Below, in pieces: positions 17,770-27,301 of a stretch of 64,000 bases of DNA. A program made the position numbers and the translations under genes. Numbering within the stretch: position 1 is the first letter of the stretch; every line of letters begins with the position of its first letter. A model generated the notes under the pieces. That model made no database searches, had not been told where the DNA came from, and worked only from the letters and a program-made list of their open reading frames with translations. The DNA comes from Qipengyuania pacifica (GTDB lineage: Bacteria > Pseudomonadota > Alphaproteobacteria > Sphingomonadales > Sphingomonadaceae), in assembly GCF_019857205.1 (NCBI RefSeq), contig NZ_JAHWXO010000005.1, positions 227,800 to 291,799 on the forward strand. The letters run 5' to 3'.

Positions 17770-18968
17770 AGCACATACCTGACGCTTTCTTCTCCATACG
17801 TAGGCTGAAGCATATCGGACAGCATACCGAAGAATAGAGGCCCCAGCCCGAGGCCGATCAGGTTCTGGAAAAAGAGCAATACTGCAGCTGCAATCGCTCG
17901 CGCCCGAAGCGGGACGAGACCCTGAACGCTCGAGTATGTGGGGCCGTAATATAGCGAGTTGCACAGCGTCGGTATGATCAGCAGGAACAGAGCCAGGAAC
18001 CAGTTGTCGGTCATGAACGCCCACAGCGCGAATGGGATGGTGAGCACCATTCCCAGGGCCGGTGCGGTCAGAACATGCCTGCGGTTCTTCGCGCCGTACC
18101 GGTCGGCAATATATCCGCCCAGCATGGTGCCGGCGATACCCGCACCGCCATTGACGACGCCGAACCAGAAGCCCGTCTCTCCTGGTGTCAGGCCGTGCGT
18201 TCTCTGGAAGAAGATCGTGATCCACGTGATTTTACCATAGCCAAGAAACGCGGCCGCCGAACCGGCGATCACCAGAAGCACGAAAGCGCGGGAACTGAAC
18301 ATCGCCCTCAGCGCGTCCTTTAACGGCATCTGTCCAGCCGATGCCTGGGCAGCTGTTTGCTTGACGAGCCCTGTCCGCCGTGGATCCTTCAGGGTGGTGA
18401 AGACGATTACCGCTAGGATCAATCCGGGCAGGCCCACGATCAGGAACGCGTTTCTCCACCCCACCGCGTCTGCCAGTAAACCGCCTATGAACATCCCGAG
18501 GAGCGTGCCGACGGGAATTCCCAGGGCATAGAAGGCAAGCGCCGATGCCCGTTTGGAAGGTTCGACCAGATCGGCAATCAGGGAGTGCGCGGGCGGTGTA
18601 CAGCCTGCTTCACCAACGCCCACGCCGATCCGAGCCAGCAGAAGCTGGGCGAAATTCTGCGCCAGTCCGCACAGGGCAGTCATTGCGGACCAGATCGCCA
18701 GGGCCCCGCCGATGAGCCATGGTCTGTTGGTGGTCGAACGGTCCGAGAACCGTGCAATCGGCAATCCGAGCACGGTGTAAAACAGCGCGAATGCCAGCCC
18801 GGTCATCAATCCGATCTGCGTGTCGCTCAGGCCAAGTTCCATGCGGATCGGTTCGGCGAGAATATTGACGATCTGCCGATCGATGAAATTGAAGATATAG
18901 ACGATCAGCAGGATCCACAGAGTAACCCTCACCGACCCACCGGTCTGCCGTTCTGCCGACGTCGCCAT
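17679..18968 (-). CDS. MFS transporter, Spinster-like
   Basis: Twelve-helix major facilitator of about 429 residues. The start was set at the ATG at 18968 (MATSAERQ), which has GGAGAGG five bases upstream; the frame is open to 19013. Motifs include FIDRQIVNILAEPI in helix 1 and RIGVGVGEAGCTPPAHSLIAD, typical of the Spinster (Spns) branch common in sphingomonads. Substrate is unknown. The 3' end is convergent with and overlaps DUF817 by 91 bases. Confidence 0.88.
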   Translation of the reverse strand: MATSAERQTGGSVRVTLWILLIVYIFNFIDRQIVNILAEPIRMELGLSDTQIGLMTGLAFALFYTVLGLPIARFSDRSTTNRPWLIGGALAIWSAMTALCGLAQNFAQLLLARIGVGVGEAGCTPPAHSLIADLVEPSKRASALAFYALGIPVGTLLGMFIGGLLADAVGWRNAFLIVGLPGLILAVIVFTTLKDPRRTGLVKQTAAQASAGQMPLKDALRAMFSSRAFVLLVIAGSAAAFLGYGKITWITIFFQRTHGLTPGETGFWFGVVNGGAGIAGTMLGGYIADRYGAKNRRHVLTAPALGMVLTIPFALWAFMTDNWFLALFLLIIPTLCNSLYYGPTYSSVQGLVPLRARAIAAAVLLFFQNLIGLGLGPLFFGMLSDMLQPTYGEESVRYVLYGATFLGLVPAFFFWRCSLRLDEELDRKD

Positions 18969-19108
18969 TAAAACCTCTCCAGAAGTACGGGTATGCCCGT
19001 TTTGTCTGGCCAAGCTTTACTGATTACGACACTTCGTCAAGGCCGTTGATGGAAAATTGAACCGACGGTCGGGACGATAAGGCTCTCACGGGGGAGGCCA
19101 CGGGAGAA

Positions 19109-20311
19109 CTAGCTGTAGATAAGATGCGGCGCGATGGTTTGGCGCCATGCGTGCTCATCGGCGCTCGCGAGGGCATTCAGATCGTCGGGCACGGATTCGC
19201 TATCGTCGACCCATTCGCGCAAGGCCGGTCCACCATTGATGACATCGATTGCCAGCCGATCGAATTCATACTCGTAAGGGAAGTCCCGCCAGATGGGGTA
19301 ATCCGGATATAAGCGCCGTATCGCTTTGAAAGCCAGCGCCTGCAGTCGCCATGGCTGGAAAGCGTGGTGATCGTAGAACGGTCCCTCGGCATGTATCATC
19401 AGGCCATTGCACAGTTTGCCGGCATGCTTGTGAAACGTCGGTTCGAACCAGCATTCGCGTATTGCGCAGCCTCGCAGCCAGACCGGTGCCAGACGCTTCA
19501 TCTCGGCCAGAACCGCCTTCGCATCGATGTCGGGCGCGCCGAACAGCACTTCCAGCGGGCGGGTGGTGCCCCTGCCCTCGCTAAGCGTGGTCCCTTCTAG
19601 CATCACCGTGCCGGCATAGGCTCTTGCCATGTTCAGATTTGCGGCATTGGGGCTCGGATTGATCCAGACCCGATCTTTCGGCCAACCGTATCCCGAAGGA
19701 TGCCCGGGCTTCCAGCCGATCATTTCGATCACTTTGAGGTCGACGTCGATTTTGAAATGGTCGACGAACCATTTTGCCATTTCTCCCATCGTAAGACCAT
19801 GGCGCATCACCATCGGTCCGGCGCCGACGAAACTTTCCTGTCCCGGTAGAAGAAGCGTGCCCTCGACCGGGCCGCCCGCAGGGTTTGGCCGGTCCAGCAC
19901 CCAGACACTCTTGCCCGCTCGCCCAGCCTCCTCGAGCATGTAGAGCAATGTCGTGACAAAGGTGTAGATGCGGCAACCCAGGTCCTGCAGATCGAACAGG
20001 AAGATATCGGCGCTCGACATCATTTGTCCGGTAGGGCGGCGAACCTCTCCGTAGAGGCTGAATACGGGGATCCCATACTGCGGATCGGTTTCATCCGCGG
20101 TCTCGACCATGTTGTCCTGCTTGTCGCCCTTCAGACCGTGCTGCGGACCGAAGGCGGAGGTGACGTTCACCCCGCGATCGATCAACGCATCGAGCGAATG
20201 ATCGAGGCTCGCCGTAACCGACGCCGGATGGGCAATGAGCGAAACCCTCTGGTTCTGAAGGGGCTTGCGAAGTTCATCTTCTGCAATGAGACGATCGATG
20301 CCGAATTTCAT
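19109..20311 (-). CDS. NamZ-like (DUF1343) protein
   Basis: A 400-residue DUF1343 protein. Characterised NamZ members are exo-beta-N-acetylmuramidases that release MurNAc from peptidoglycan fragments. Family motifs seen include AFGPQHGLKGD, FDLQDLGCRIYTFV, VLDRPNPAGGPVEG and NPSPNAANL. The start was set at ATG 20311 (MKFGIDRL), which overlaps the stop of the upstream DOMON gene (ATGA). No signal peptide is apparent, so either it acts in the cytoplasm on recycled sugars or the start is misjudged. Confidence 0.87.
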   Translation of the reverse strand: MKFGIDRLIAEDELRKPLQNQRVSLIAHPASVTASLDHSLDALIDRGVNVTSAFGPQHGLKGDKQDNMVETADETDPQYGIPVFSLYGEVRRPTGQMMSSADIFLFDLQDLGCRIYTFVTTLLYMLEEAGRAGKSVWVLDRPNPAGGPVEGTLLLPGQESFVGAGPMVMRHGLTMGEMAKWFVDHFKIDVDLKVIEMIGWKPGHPSGYGWPKDRVWINPSPNAANLNMARAYAGTVMLEGTTLSEGRGTTRPLEVLFGAPDIDAKAVLAEMKRLAPVWLRGCAIRECWFEPTFHKHAGKLCNGLMIHAEGPFYDHHAFQPWRLQALAFKAIRRLYPDYPIWRDFPYEYEFDRLAIDVINGGPALREWVDDSESVPDDLNALASADEHAWRQTIAPHLIYS

Positions 20312-20850
20312 GTCGCGCTGGGTGGCGCAAGGCGGGCGGTGAAGCAAGCCGGATCGTGAAAATCCGGCTTCGTTTCATGATGAGCCAGCGCCCAATAGCT
20401 TTTATGCCCGTCCTCTTCTTCGATCACGCTCGTCAGCCCCATGGCACAGTGCGACTGCGGCAACGCCGCGCCGGGAATTGCGGCGTCGAAAATGGCGAAG
20501 CTGCTGCCCATGCGCATCGTGCAGACGGGCTCGCGCTGGACGGGTCGTTCCGCCATGCCCTCGCGTCGGGATTGGAAATCATAGGCGTTCCACCTTTCGG
20601 ACGGGGAAAGGTTGAATTCGCAATAGGGTTCACCGCCTTCGGGTTGCAGAAACACTTCAAAGCAGGTTGTCTGCCACAGATTGTCCGCCCGGCCCTTGCC
20701 CGCGAATTTCGGCACGACGAGCCTGCCCGCCCCCTCGATACGCCAGCGCAGCCTCAACCAATTCGTATCGCGTCCGATGACGCGTGCTTCGATGCTTGTA
20801 ATGGCGAGTGGTGGATGAGCCTGATGCGGCACCAATCGATACATTTCCAT
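20308..20850 (-). CDS. DOMON-like domain protein
   Basis: A 180-residue protein with a DOMON-like fold pattern: conserved [13 protein letters not shown] and [16 protein letters not shown], then a short C-terminal strand region. DOMON-like domains bind haem or sugars; here the ligand is unknown. It overlaps the NamZ-like gene by 4 bases, forming a two-gene unit, and its start is only 32 bases from the divergent tyrS start. A second in-frame ATG at 20844 is possible. Confidence 0.75.
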   Translation of the reverse strand: MEMYRLVPHQAHPPLAITSIEARVIGRDTNWLRLRWRIEGAGRLVVPKFAGKGRADNLWQTTCFEVFLQPEGGEPYCEFNLSPSERWNAYDFQSRREGMAERPVQREPVCTMRMGSSFAIFDAAIPGAALPQSHCAMGLTSVIEEEDGHKSYWALAHHETKPDFHDPACFTARLAPPSAT

Positions 20851-20882
20851 GCCGCCCCTTAGCTGCTAGCGGACGCCTCGTC

Positions 20883-22112
20883 ATGAGCAACTACACATCC
20901 GATCTCCTGCGCCTGCTGAACGAGCGCGGCTACATCCACCAGATAACCGACGCCGAGGGGCTCGACGCCCTGGCTGCAAAACAGATCGTGCCCGGCTACA
21001 TCGGTTTCGACGCCACTGCGCCTTCTCTGCATATCGGCAGCCTCGTGCAGATCATGATGCTGCGCCGTTTGCAGCAGACCGGACACAAGCCGATCGTCCT
21101 CATGGGCGGCGGCACGACACGGATCGGCGATCCGACCGGGCGCGACGAAAGCCGCAAAATGCTGACCGACGCCACGATCGACGAGAATATCGCCGGCATC
21201 AGGACCGTCTTCGAACGACTGCTGACGTTCGGCGACGGCCCGACCGATGCGGTCATGGTCAACAATCAGGACTGGCTCGGCGGTCTGGGCTACATCGAAA
21301 TGCTGCAGAAGGTCGGCACGCATTTCACCGTCAACCGGATGCTGAGCTTCGATTCGGTTCGTCTGCGCCTCGAGCGCGAACAACCGATGACCTTCCTCGA
21401 ATTCAACTACATGATCCTGCAGGGGTACGACTTCCGTTACCTGTCGCAGGAAATGGGCGCGCGGCTGCAGATGGGCGGCAGCGATCAGTGGGGCAACATC
21501 GTCAACGGTATGGAACTGGGCCGCCGCATGGACGGCAGCGAGCTGTTCGGCCTGACGACGCCGCTGCTGACTACGGCCGATGGCGCCAAGATGGGCAAGA
21601 CCGCTGCGGGCGCGGTCTGGCTCAACGAGGCACAGCTGCCGAGTTACGATTTCTGGCAGTACTGGCGCAATGTGGACGATCGGGATGTCGGCCGCTTCCT
21701 GCGGCTCTTCACCGATCTGGATCTTGGCGAGATCGCGCGGCTCGAATCGCTTGAAGGTTCGGAAATCAATCACGCGAAGACGGTACTCGCCAACGAAGTG
21801 ACGCGGCTTGTTCGCGGGGACGAGGCTGCCGCGCTGGCCGAGCGAACCGCAGCGGAAACCTTTGCCGGCGGCGGGGCCGGTGCGGATCTGCCCACTCTGG
21901 AAGTGGGCGCGGACGGCATGCGCATCGGCGCCGTTCTGACCGCACTGGGCTTCACCGCTTCCAACGGCGAAGCGAAGCGCAAACTGACCGAAGGCGCAGT
22001 GAGGCTGGACGGAGAACCGGTCGCCGATCCGGCCTTTCTGGTAACCATAGCCGAAGGCGCGGAATCCAAGCTCAGCCTAGGCAAGAAAAAGCACGCCATA
22101 ATCCGCCGTTAG
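20883..22112 (+). CDS. tyrS: tyrosyl-tRNA synthetase
   Basis: Class I synthetase of 409 residues that charges tRNA-Tyr. HIGH appears as SLHIGSL near residue 46 and KMSKS as KMGKT ([11 protein letters not shown]), with the S4 RNA-binding domain at about 340-409 ([14 protein letters not shown]). The start was set at ATG 20883 (MSNYTSDL); the frame is open to 20808, but that part overlaps the opposing DOMON gene. Full length for the bacterial TyrRS. Confidence 0.96.
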   Translation: MSNYTSDLLRLLNERGYIHQITDAEGLDALAAKQIVPGYIGFDATAPSLHIGSLVQIMMLRRLQQTGHKPIVLMGGGTTRIGDPTGRDESRKMLTDATIDENIAGIRTVFERLLTFGDGPTDAVMVNNQDWLGGLGYIEMLQKVGTHFTVNRMLSFDSVRLRLEREQPMTFLEFNYMILQGYDFRYLSQEMGARLQMGGSDQWGNIVNGMELGRRMDGSELFGLTTPLLTTADGAKMGKTAAGAVWLNEAQLPSYDFWQYWRNVDDRDVGRFLRLFTDLDLGEIARLESLEGSEINHAKTVLANEVTRLVRGDEAAALAERTAAETFAGGGAGADLPTLEVGADGMRIGAVLTALGFTASNGEAKRKLTEGAVRLDGEPVADPAFLVTIAEGAESKLSLGKKKHAIIRR

Positions 22113-22212
22113 CCGGCACAACGCCCAATTACAGTGCTTCGGTTTACCAATTGCTAGCCTTTTACAGGCATAGAGACCCTCGATTGTTTCACGAATAAAG
22201 GGATCGTCAGCC

Positions 22213-22551
22213 ATGAGTGCCGGAGCACAACTGAGCGTAACCGATCAGCGGCGCATGGCGCGCCATCCGGTCGACCACCCCGTCATTGCCGAACATTTCG
22301 GCAGGGGCGACGTGCGGCTGCACATTGCGAATATTTCGGCTAACGGCTTCATGGTCGACAACGCCGATGCGATCGCACGAGGCGAGCGCGTAATCGTGCG
22401 GCTTCCTGTCATCGGACGCATCGAGGCCTACTGCATCTGGACCCGCGATAACCGCGCTGGCTTTCAGTTCGAACGCATCATCCGCGTCGACGACTTTCTG
22501 GCGCTGATCGACACGCTTCAGCCAAATCCGCGCCTACGCAAGCTGCGCTGA
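22213..22551 (+). CDS. PilZ domain protein
   Basis: A 112-residue stand-alone PilZ domain, a cyclic-di-GMP receptor. The two binding motifs are seen: an arginine cluster QRRMARHP at the N-terminus and NISANGF, matching (D/N)xSxxG, near residue 41. A diguanylate cyclase gene is 3 kb downstream (25565), but they are not in one operon. The output target is unknown. Confidence 0.82.
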   Translation: MSAGAQLSVTDQRRMARHPVDHPVIAEHFGRGDVRLHIANISANGFMVDNADAIARGERVIVRLPVIGRIEAYCIWTRDNRAGFQFERIIRVDDFLALIDTLQPNPRLRKLR

Positions 22552-22579
22552 GCCGCAACACCTTCTTCTAGAAGAACAA

Positions 22580-22612
22580 GCAGGCCCGTCTTCACAACCG
22601 AAGGCGGGCCTG
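22580..22612 (+). terminator. strong hairpin after PilZ gene
   Basis: CAGGCCCGTCTTC pairs with GAAGGCGGGCCTG around a short loop, giving a 13-bp stem with one mismatch. It follows the PilZ stop by about 30 bases and ends just before the next ATG at 22615. No T-tract follows. Confidence 0.55.
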
Positions 22613-22614
22613 TC

Positions 22615-23937
22615 ATGCGTCCGGGGGTGAACGAAACCGACACCCTTTCTCCCGAATCCTCGCCACTGCGCATCGCGAATTTCCGCGCCTATTTCGTCTC
22701 TCGACTGACGATGACGCTGGCGCAGTATGCGATGATGCTGATCATCGGCTGGCAGACCTACAACATTGCCCGTGACAGCGGTTTGGGCGTTGCGGAGGCA
22801 TCCGGGCAGCTCGCGCTGATCGGCCTGCTGCAATTCGTGCCCCTGTTTCTGCTTACCCCGTTTTCTGGGTGGGCCGCCGATCATTTCGACCGTCGCAACG
22901 TCGCCCGGTTGACGATGCTTGCACAGCTCGGCTGCGCCGCCACCCTCACGTGGTTCACCTGGTCCGAAACGCTTACGATCACAGCGCTGTTCGGCGTGGC
23001 GATCGTGCTGGGCATAGTGCGGGCCTTTAATGGCCCGGCCCTATCCGCGCTGGCCCCCAATCTGGTGCCCAAGACGATCCTGCCCAACGCCATCGCGCTC
23101 TCCAGCATCGCGTGGCAGACGGGTATGATCGTCGGACCGGCGATCGGCGGCTACACCCACGCCATCTATCCGGCGCTTCCCTATGCGTTCGCATGCGTCC
23201 TGTTCGGGGTCGCCATTACCGCCCTGTCCTTCATCGGCAAGGTCCCCCAGCCCCCGCGTGAAGCGAACAAGCGGCCGATCCATCAAATGGTCGAAGGCCT
23301 TCGCTACGTGGTGCATAACAAGATGGTTCTGGGCGCGATAACGCTCGACCTTTTTGCCGTCTTTCTTGCCGGGGCCACGGCGCTCTTCCCGGTCTTCGCA
23401 CGCGATATCCTCCAGGTTGGCGAGACCGGCCTTGCCCAGCTTGCCATGGCACCTGCAGTAGGCGCCGCGCTGACGGCGCTCTGGTTCAGCTTCCGGCCCC
23501 TAAAGACCAATGTCGGCCCTCGGATGCTGTGGGCCGTCGGCATTTTCGGCATGGCCACGATCATATTCGGCTTATCCAAATGGATGCCGCTCAGTCTGGC
23601 CATGCTCTTTATCGTGGGTGCCGCGGACATGTTCAGCGTCTACATCCGTCAGTCGCTGATCCAGTTGCACACGCCCGATGACAAGCGCGGCCGCGTCTCG
23701 TCCGTCAGCCTCTTGACCATCAGCGCTTCCAACGAATTCGGCGATTTCTTCTCCGGCAGCCTGGCCTTTCTCATCGGGCCGGTCTTCGCTGTCGTGGGTG
23801 GCGGGGTCGGCGCCATCGTCACCGTCGCCATCTGGGCCAGAATATTTCCCGTTTTGCGCACCACGCGGACCTTTGACCCGCCTGAGGAATTGCTAGACTC
23901 TCCCCCTGAAGAAAAACTGCAGGAGCAGATGCCATGA
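22615..23937 (+). CDS. MFS transporter (EntS/MFS_3-like)
   Basis: Twelve-helix transporter of up to 440 residues of the MFS_3 type, with [15 protein letters not shown] between helices 2 and 3 and [15 protein letters not shown] in the C-terminal half, as in the EntS-like exporters. The start is uncertain: ATG 22615 directly follows the hairpin, and GTG 22627 is an alternative. It overlaps cysK by 4 bases (ATGA), so cotranscription is likely. Substrate is unknown. Confidence 0.84.
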   Translation: MRPGVNETDTLSPESSPLRIANFRAYFVSRLTMTLAQYAMMLIIGWQTYNIARDSGLGVAEASGQLALIGLLQFVPLFLLTPFSGWAADHFDRRNVARLTMLAQLGCAATLTWFTWSETLTITALFGVAIVLGIVRAFNGPALSALAPNLVPKTILPNAIALSSIAWQTGMIVGPAIGGYTHAIYPALPYAFACVLFGVAITALSFIGKVPQPPREANKRPIHQMVEGLRYVVHNKMVLGAITLDLFAVFLAGATALFPVFARDILQVGETGLAQLAMAPAVGAALTALWFSFRPLKTNVGPRMLWAVGIFGMATIIFGLSKWMPLSLAMLFIVGAADMFSVYIRQSLIQLHTPDDKRGRVSSVSLLTISASNEFGDFFSGSLAFLIGPVFAVVGGGVGAIVTVAIWARIFPVLRTTRTFDPPEELLDSPPEEKLQEQMP

Positions 23938-24851
23938 AAGCCGACTCCGTCCTCGCCACCATTGGCGGAACCCCACACATTCGCCTGTCGCGACTTTTCC
24001 CTGATCACGAAGTCTGGGTGAAAAGCGAACGCGCCAATCCCGGCGGCTCGATCAAGGATCGCATCGGTCTGGCGATGATCGAAGATGCGGAACAGGCGGG
24101 CAAGCTCAAGCCTGGCGGCACGATTATCGAACCGACGAGCGGCAATACCGGCATTGGACTTGCCATGGCCGCCGCGGTCAAAGGCTACAAGCTGGTTCTG
24201 GTCATGCCGGAAAGCATGAGCGTCGAACGTCGCCGACTTATGCTCGCCTACGGCGCCACCTTCGATCTCACGCCCAAGGAAGGCGGCATGAAGGGCGCTA
24301 TCGAGCGTGCGCAGCAGCTTGTCGAACAGACCGATGGTGCCTGGATGCCCAGCCAGTTCGACAATGACAGCAACTGGAAGGTCCATGCACGCACGACTGC
24401 AAAGGAAATCCTCGACGATTTCAGCGACGCGCCGATCGGCGCGCTGATCACCGGTGTTGGCACGGGCGGCCATCTTACCGGCTGCGCACAAGTGCTGAAG
24501 GACGCGTGGCCTGATATGAAGGCTTTCGCCGTCGAACCAACGCTCTCTCCGGTCATCAGCGGCGGCCAGCCTGGTCCCCACCCCATTCAGGGTATCGGTG
24601 CCGGCTTCATTCCCGACAATCTGCACACGCAGGCGATCGACGGCACCATCCAGGTGGAACCGGAAGATGCGAAGGAAATGGCTCGTCAATGTGCCGCAAA
24701 GGAAGGCTTGCTCGTCGGTATCTCCAGCGGCGCGACGCTGGCCGCCATCAAGCAGAAGCTGAACGATCTGCCCGCAGGCACCCGGGTCCTGGGGTTCAAC
24801 TACGACACCGGTGAACGTTACCTCTCGGTGCCGGATTTCCTTCCCGAATGA
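23934..24851 (+). CDS. cysK: cysteine synthase A (O-acetylserine sulfhydrylase)
   Basis: PLP enzyme of 305 residues that makes cysteine from O-acetylserine and sulfide. The PLP lysine is in [11 protein letters not shown] (near residue 42), the substrate loop is [12 protein letters not shown] and the phosphate loop is [11 protein letters not shown]. The SGATLAA segment is also present. It is coupled to the MFS gene upstream and the dienelactone-hydrolase-like gene downstream by 4-base overlaps. The product would consume sulfide, but this locus is far from the sulfide oxidation cluster at 59-64 kb. Confidence 0.94.
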   Translation: MKADSVLATIGGTPHIRLSRLFPDHEVWVKSERANPGGSIKDRIGLAMIEDAEQAGKLKPGGTIIEPTSGNTGIGLAMAAAVKGYKLVLVMPESMSVERRRLMLAYGATFDLTPKEGGMKGAIERAQQLVEQTDGAWMPSQFDNDSNWKVHARTTAKEILDDFSDAPIGALITGVGTGGHLTGCAQVLKDAWPDMKAFAVEPTLSPVISGGQPGPHPIQGIGAGFIPDNLHTQAIDGTIQVEPEDAKEMARQCAAKEGLLVGISSGATLAAIKQKLNDLPAGTRVLGFNYDTGERYLSVPDFLPE

Positions 24852-25555
24852 CGGAATTCAGGAAGGTCGGATATCGCGACGGTTCGGTTGATCTGACCGC
24901 ACTGCATGCACACCCGCAAGATGCGATCCGCGCCGCTGTCGCGATCTATCCGACCTTCATGAACTCGACCCCGGCGGTCGAAATGAAGGCGCGGCAACTG
25001 GTCGATGCCGGCTACGCCGTTCTGATCGGCGATTTTTACGGGCCCGAAGCACCGGAAAATCCCGAAGAGGCCTTTGCCGCCATGCGGACCTTGCGCAGCG
25101 ATCCGGCAGCCATGCGCCGGCGTTTGGGGGCAACGCTCGAGCTCCTACGCACCTTGCACCCAGATTTACCCCATCTGGCGATAGGCTTCTGTCTGGGGGG
25201 AATGGCGGTACTGGAGATGGCGCGCGCCGGGCAGGATCTGGTTGCCGTGTGCAGCTTCCATGGGATGCTGGAAACCTCGCTTCCCGCAAACGATCCGATA
25301 AAACCGCGCATTCTGGTGTGTCATGGCGACGCGGATTCCTTGGTTCCGCGGCCACAGGTTCTGGCCTTCTGGGAAGAGATGGACGCAATCGGGGCCGACT
25401 GGCACTTCCACAGCTATGCCGGCGTTGAACATGGCTTTACCAACCCGCTTGCGCGCGACGGGACGCCAAATCCCGCATACGATCCCAGCGCCGATCGCCA
25501 GAGCTGGGCCGCAATGCACGCGCTCTTCGACGAAGTCCTGGAATTGCGCAGTTAG
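24848..25555 (+). CDS. dienelactone hydrolase family protein
   Basis: Alpha/beta hydrolase of 235 residues. The nucleophile is a cysteine in IGFCLGGMA, as in dienelactone hydrolase, with the acid in [10 protein letters not shown] and the His in GVEHGFTNP. No other aromatic-degradation genes are adjacent, so the natural substrate is uncertain. The start overlaps the cysK stop (ATGA). Confidence 0.85.
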   Translation: MTEFRKVGYRDGSVDLTALHAHPQDAIRAAVAIYPTFMNSTPAVEMKARQLVDAGYAVLIGDFYGPEAPENPEEAFAAMRTLRSDPAAMRRRLGATLELLRTLHPDLPHLAIGFCLGGMAVLEMARAGQDLVAVCSFHGMLETSLPANDPIKPRILVCHGDADSLVPRPQVLAFWEEMDAIGADWHFHSYAGVEHGFTNPLARDGTPNPAYDPSADRQSWAAMHALFDEVLELRS

Positions 25556-25564
25556 CGCAGCAAA

Positions 25565-26791
25565 TTACGCGCAGTATTTGGTGCGGCTGTCTTGCACCCG
25601 GCCGTAATCGCGCCTGTCCTCTTCGGAACCGACCGCGCGCAGAATGGATGCCGCGGCGACCTTGTTGCGGCCCCCGGCTTTCGCTTCGTACAGGGCGACG
25701 TCTGATCTACGGCACAGGTCGGAAAGCTGATCGGTCATTTGCAACTCGGCCACTCCGAACGATGCCGTGACCGCTTTCTCATTGCCCAAGCGAAGGGGAA
25801 GCTTGCGCGAAATCAGCACCCTGATGTCTTCCGCTAAAGCCTGGGCCTGTGCTGCATTATGCCCCGGCAGAAGCATCGCAAATTCTTCACCGCCCAACCG
25901 CGCGACCAGATCGCTCTGGCCGGACGATGCACTCAACAATGCGGCTAGGTCCGCGATCACCATGTCGCCCGCGGCATGTCCAAAGCTGTCATTGATCGCC
26001 TTGAACCGATCGAGGTCGATCGTGATCAGTGCCAATGGCTGACCGTTCTTTTTTGCGCGTTCGACATAAGGCTGTCCGCGCGCTTCGAAGCCGCGACGAT
26101 TGAGTACGCCCGAAAGCGGGTCCGTTTCGGAGCGGACGACCATTTCCATCGTGGTGTCGCGCATGATCACCAGCAACAGGACCAATGCCAGGGCGACGAG
26201 GACAACCGCGCCCAGGGTTTGAGAAATCGCGGCGTATTCCGAACCGAGGTAACTTTGCGGATCGGGGGCGTTGTTCACTCGCGCAACAATGGCGGATTTT
26301 GACAGATAGGTGAGCGCGCCCATCGCACTGACGGCCGCCAGGAGCCTGTCGAGCGCCATACGCCTTCCGGACCGGAGCACGAGCACAACGATCAGTACAT
26401 GCAGCGACAAATAAGGAAGCTGGTACAGGAGCGTGCGCAGGGTCGAGCCATATGGCAGGTAGAACAGGGCCGGGATCAGCCCCAGGGCGGCAACCCAGAT
26501 CGTCGCCAAAGCTATCTTCGGTCGCTTCACATCGTAATGCGTTGCGACGCCCACGACCCCAAAGGTCAGTGCAGTCAGATAGACAAGATAGATCGCCACC
26601 ACGCCCACCCCCGGATGGGCCAGCGAAGGCAGAAGGAACTCCAGCGCGACATCGATTACTCCGATGCCATAGGCGGCAGCGAGCCACCGCGCACCGCGAA
26701 CGGTTGGATTGGTAGATGCGACCACCGCAAATGCCACCGCAAACAGCGCCGAAACGAACATGTTGATGCTGAGGATGAAAACGGCGGTCAT
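25565..26791 (-). CDS. membrane GGDEF diguanylate cyclase
   Basis: Makes cyclic-di-GMP from two GTP. The N-terminal 220 residues hold about 7 hydrophobic segments. The GGDEF domain runs from about 235 to 395, with DPLSGVLNRRGF at its start, an active-site GGEEF (ARLGGEEFAML) and FGVAE. The inhibitory RxxD site five residues upstream of GGEEF is absent (GQSD), so product inhibition through that site is unlikely. The gene is convergent with the dienelactone-hydrolase-like gene and monocistronic. Confidence 0.9.
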   Translation of the reverse strand: MTAVFILSINMFVSALFAVAFAVVASTNPTVRGARWLAAAYGIGVIDVALEFLLPSLAHPGVGVVAIYLVYLTALTFGVVGVATHYDVKRPKIALATIWVAALGLIPALFYLPYGSTLRTLLYQLPYLSLHVLIVVLVLRSGRRMALDRLLAAVSAMGALTYLSKSAIVARVNNAPDPQSYLGSEYAAISQTLGAVVLVALALVLLLVIMRDTTMEMVVRSETDPLSGVLNRRGFEARGQPYVERAKKNGQPLALITIDLDRFKAINDSFGHAAGDMVIADLAALLSASSGQSDLVARLGGEEFAMLLPGHNAAQAQALAEDIRVLISRKLPLRLGNEKAVTASFGVAELQMTDQLSDLCRRSDVALYEAKAGGRNKVAAASILRAVGSEEDRRDYGRVQDSRTKYCA

Positions 26792-27301
26792 GAGCGGAGC
26801 CAGTCGGTAACTTCCAAGTGCGAATGCTTGGTTAAACGCGCATTAGGGTTTGACGGGATTAACGACCATGCCCTTGGAAACAATTCGGTGGAATGATTGT
26901 CCGCTCTGCGCTTCGTTCGGAGCAAGGCAGGTCAATCTGTGCTCCGACGTCCCGGTGATGAATAAGATCGAACTTCTGATCTACGTTTTCTTACCGATGC
27001 TTAGCGGATCTTGTTGAAGCCGTTACTCACGAGCGCAAAAGCATTTTCCTACACTGCTGCTGTCGGGTAGATGCTGGAGCCAGCTCTTTCACATTAATGA
27101 AGAACTGACGGCGAGCCGCGCCACTTTACTGCGTAAGTCGCATCTTCTCGATCGCGCTTTTAGATGTGTCGCCCATACTCGAAGATGGGCGAAAGGTGAC
27201 ACACGCTTCGTCGAAGAGGCTCGTAGTTCAATGATTGTAAACGGGAAATCGACCGGAGGCAGTTTTTAATTCACCCCCGGTCGGCGTCACCCGCCCTGCT
27301 G
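26792..27301. other. 510-base intergenic region
   Basis: No convincing gene is seen between the diguanylate cyclase start and the acyl-CoA dehydrogenase stop. It contains the second 30-bp element (27261-27290) and CATTTTCCTACA (near 27043) shared with the 12.5-kb gap. It is more AT-rich than the neighbouring genes. It may hold the cyclase promoter or a small RNA; neither can be shown here. Confidence 0.5.
27261..27290 (+). repeat. 30-bp intergenic element, copy 2
   Basis: AGTTTTTAATTCACCCCCGG followed by TCGGCGTCAC. Here the CCCCCGGTC part can pair with GACCGGAGG at 27251-27259, giving a stem-loop with one mismatch just past the acyl-CoA dehydrogenase stop. Copy 1 lacks this pairing. Confidence 0.6.
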
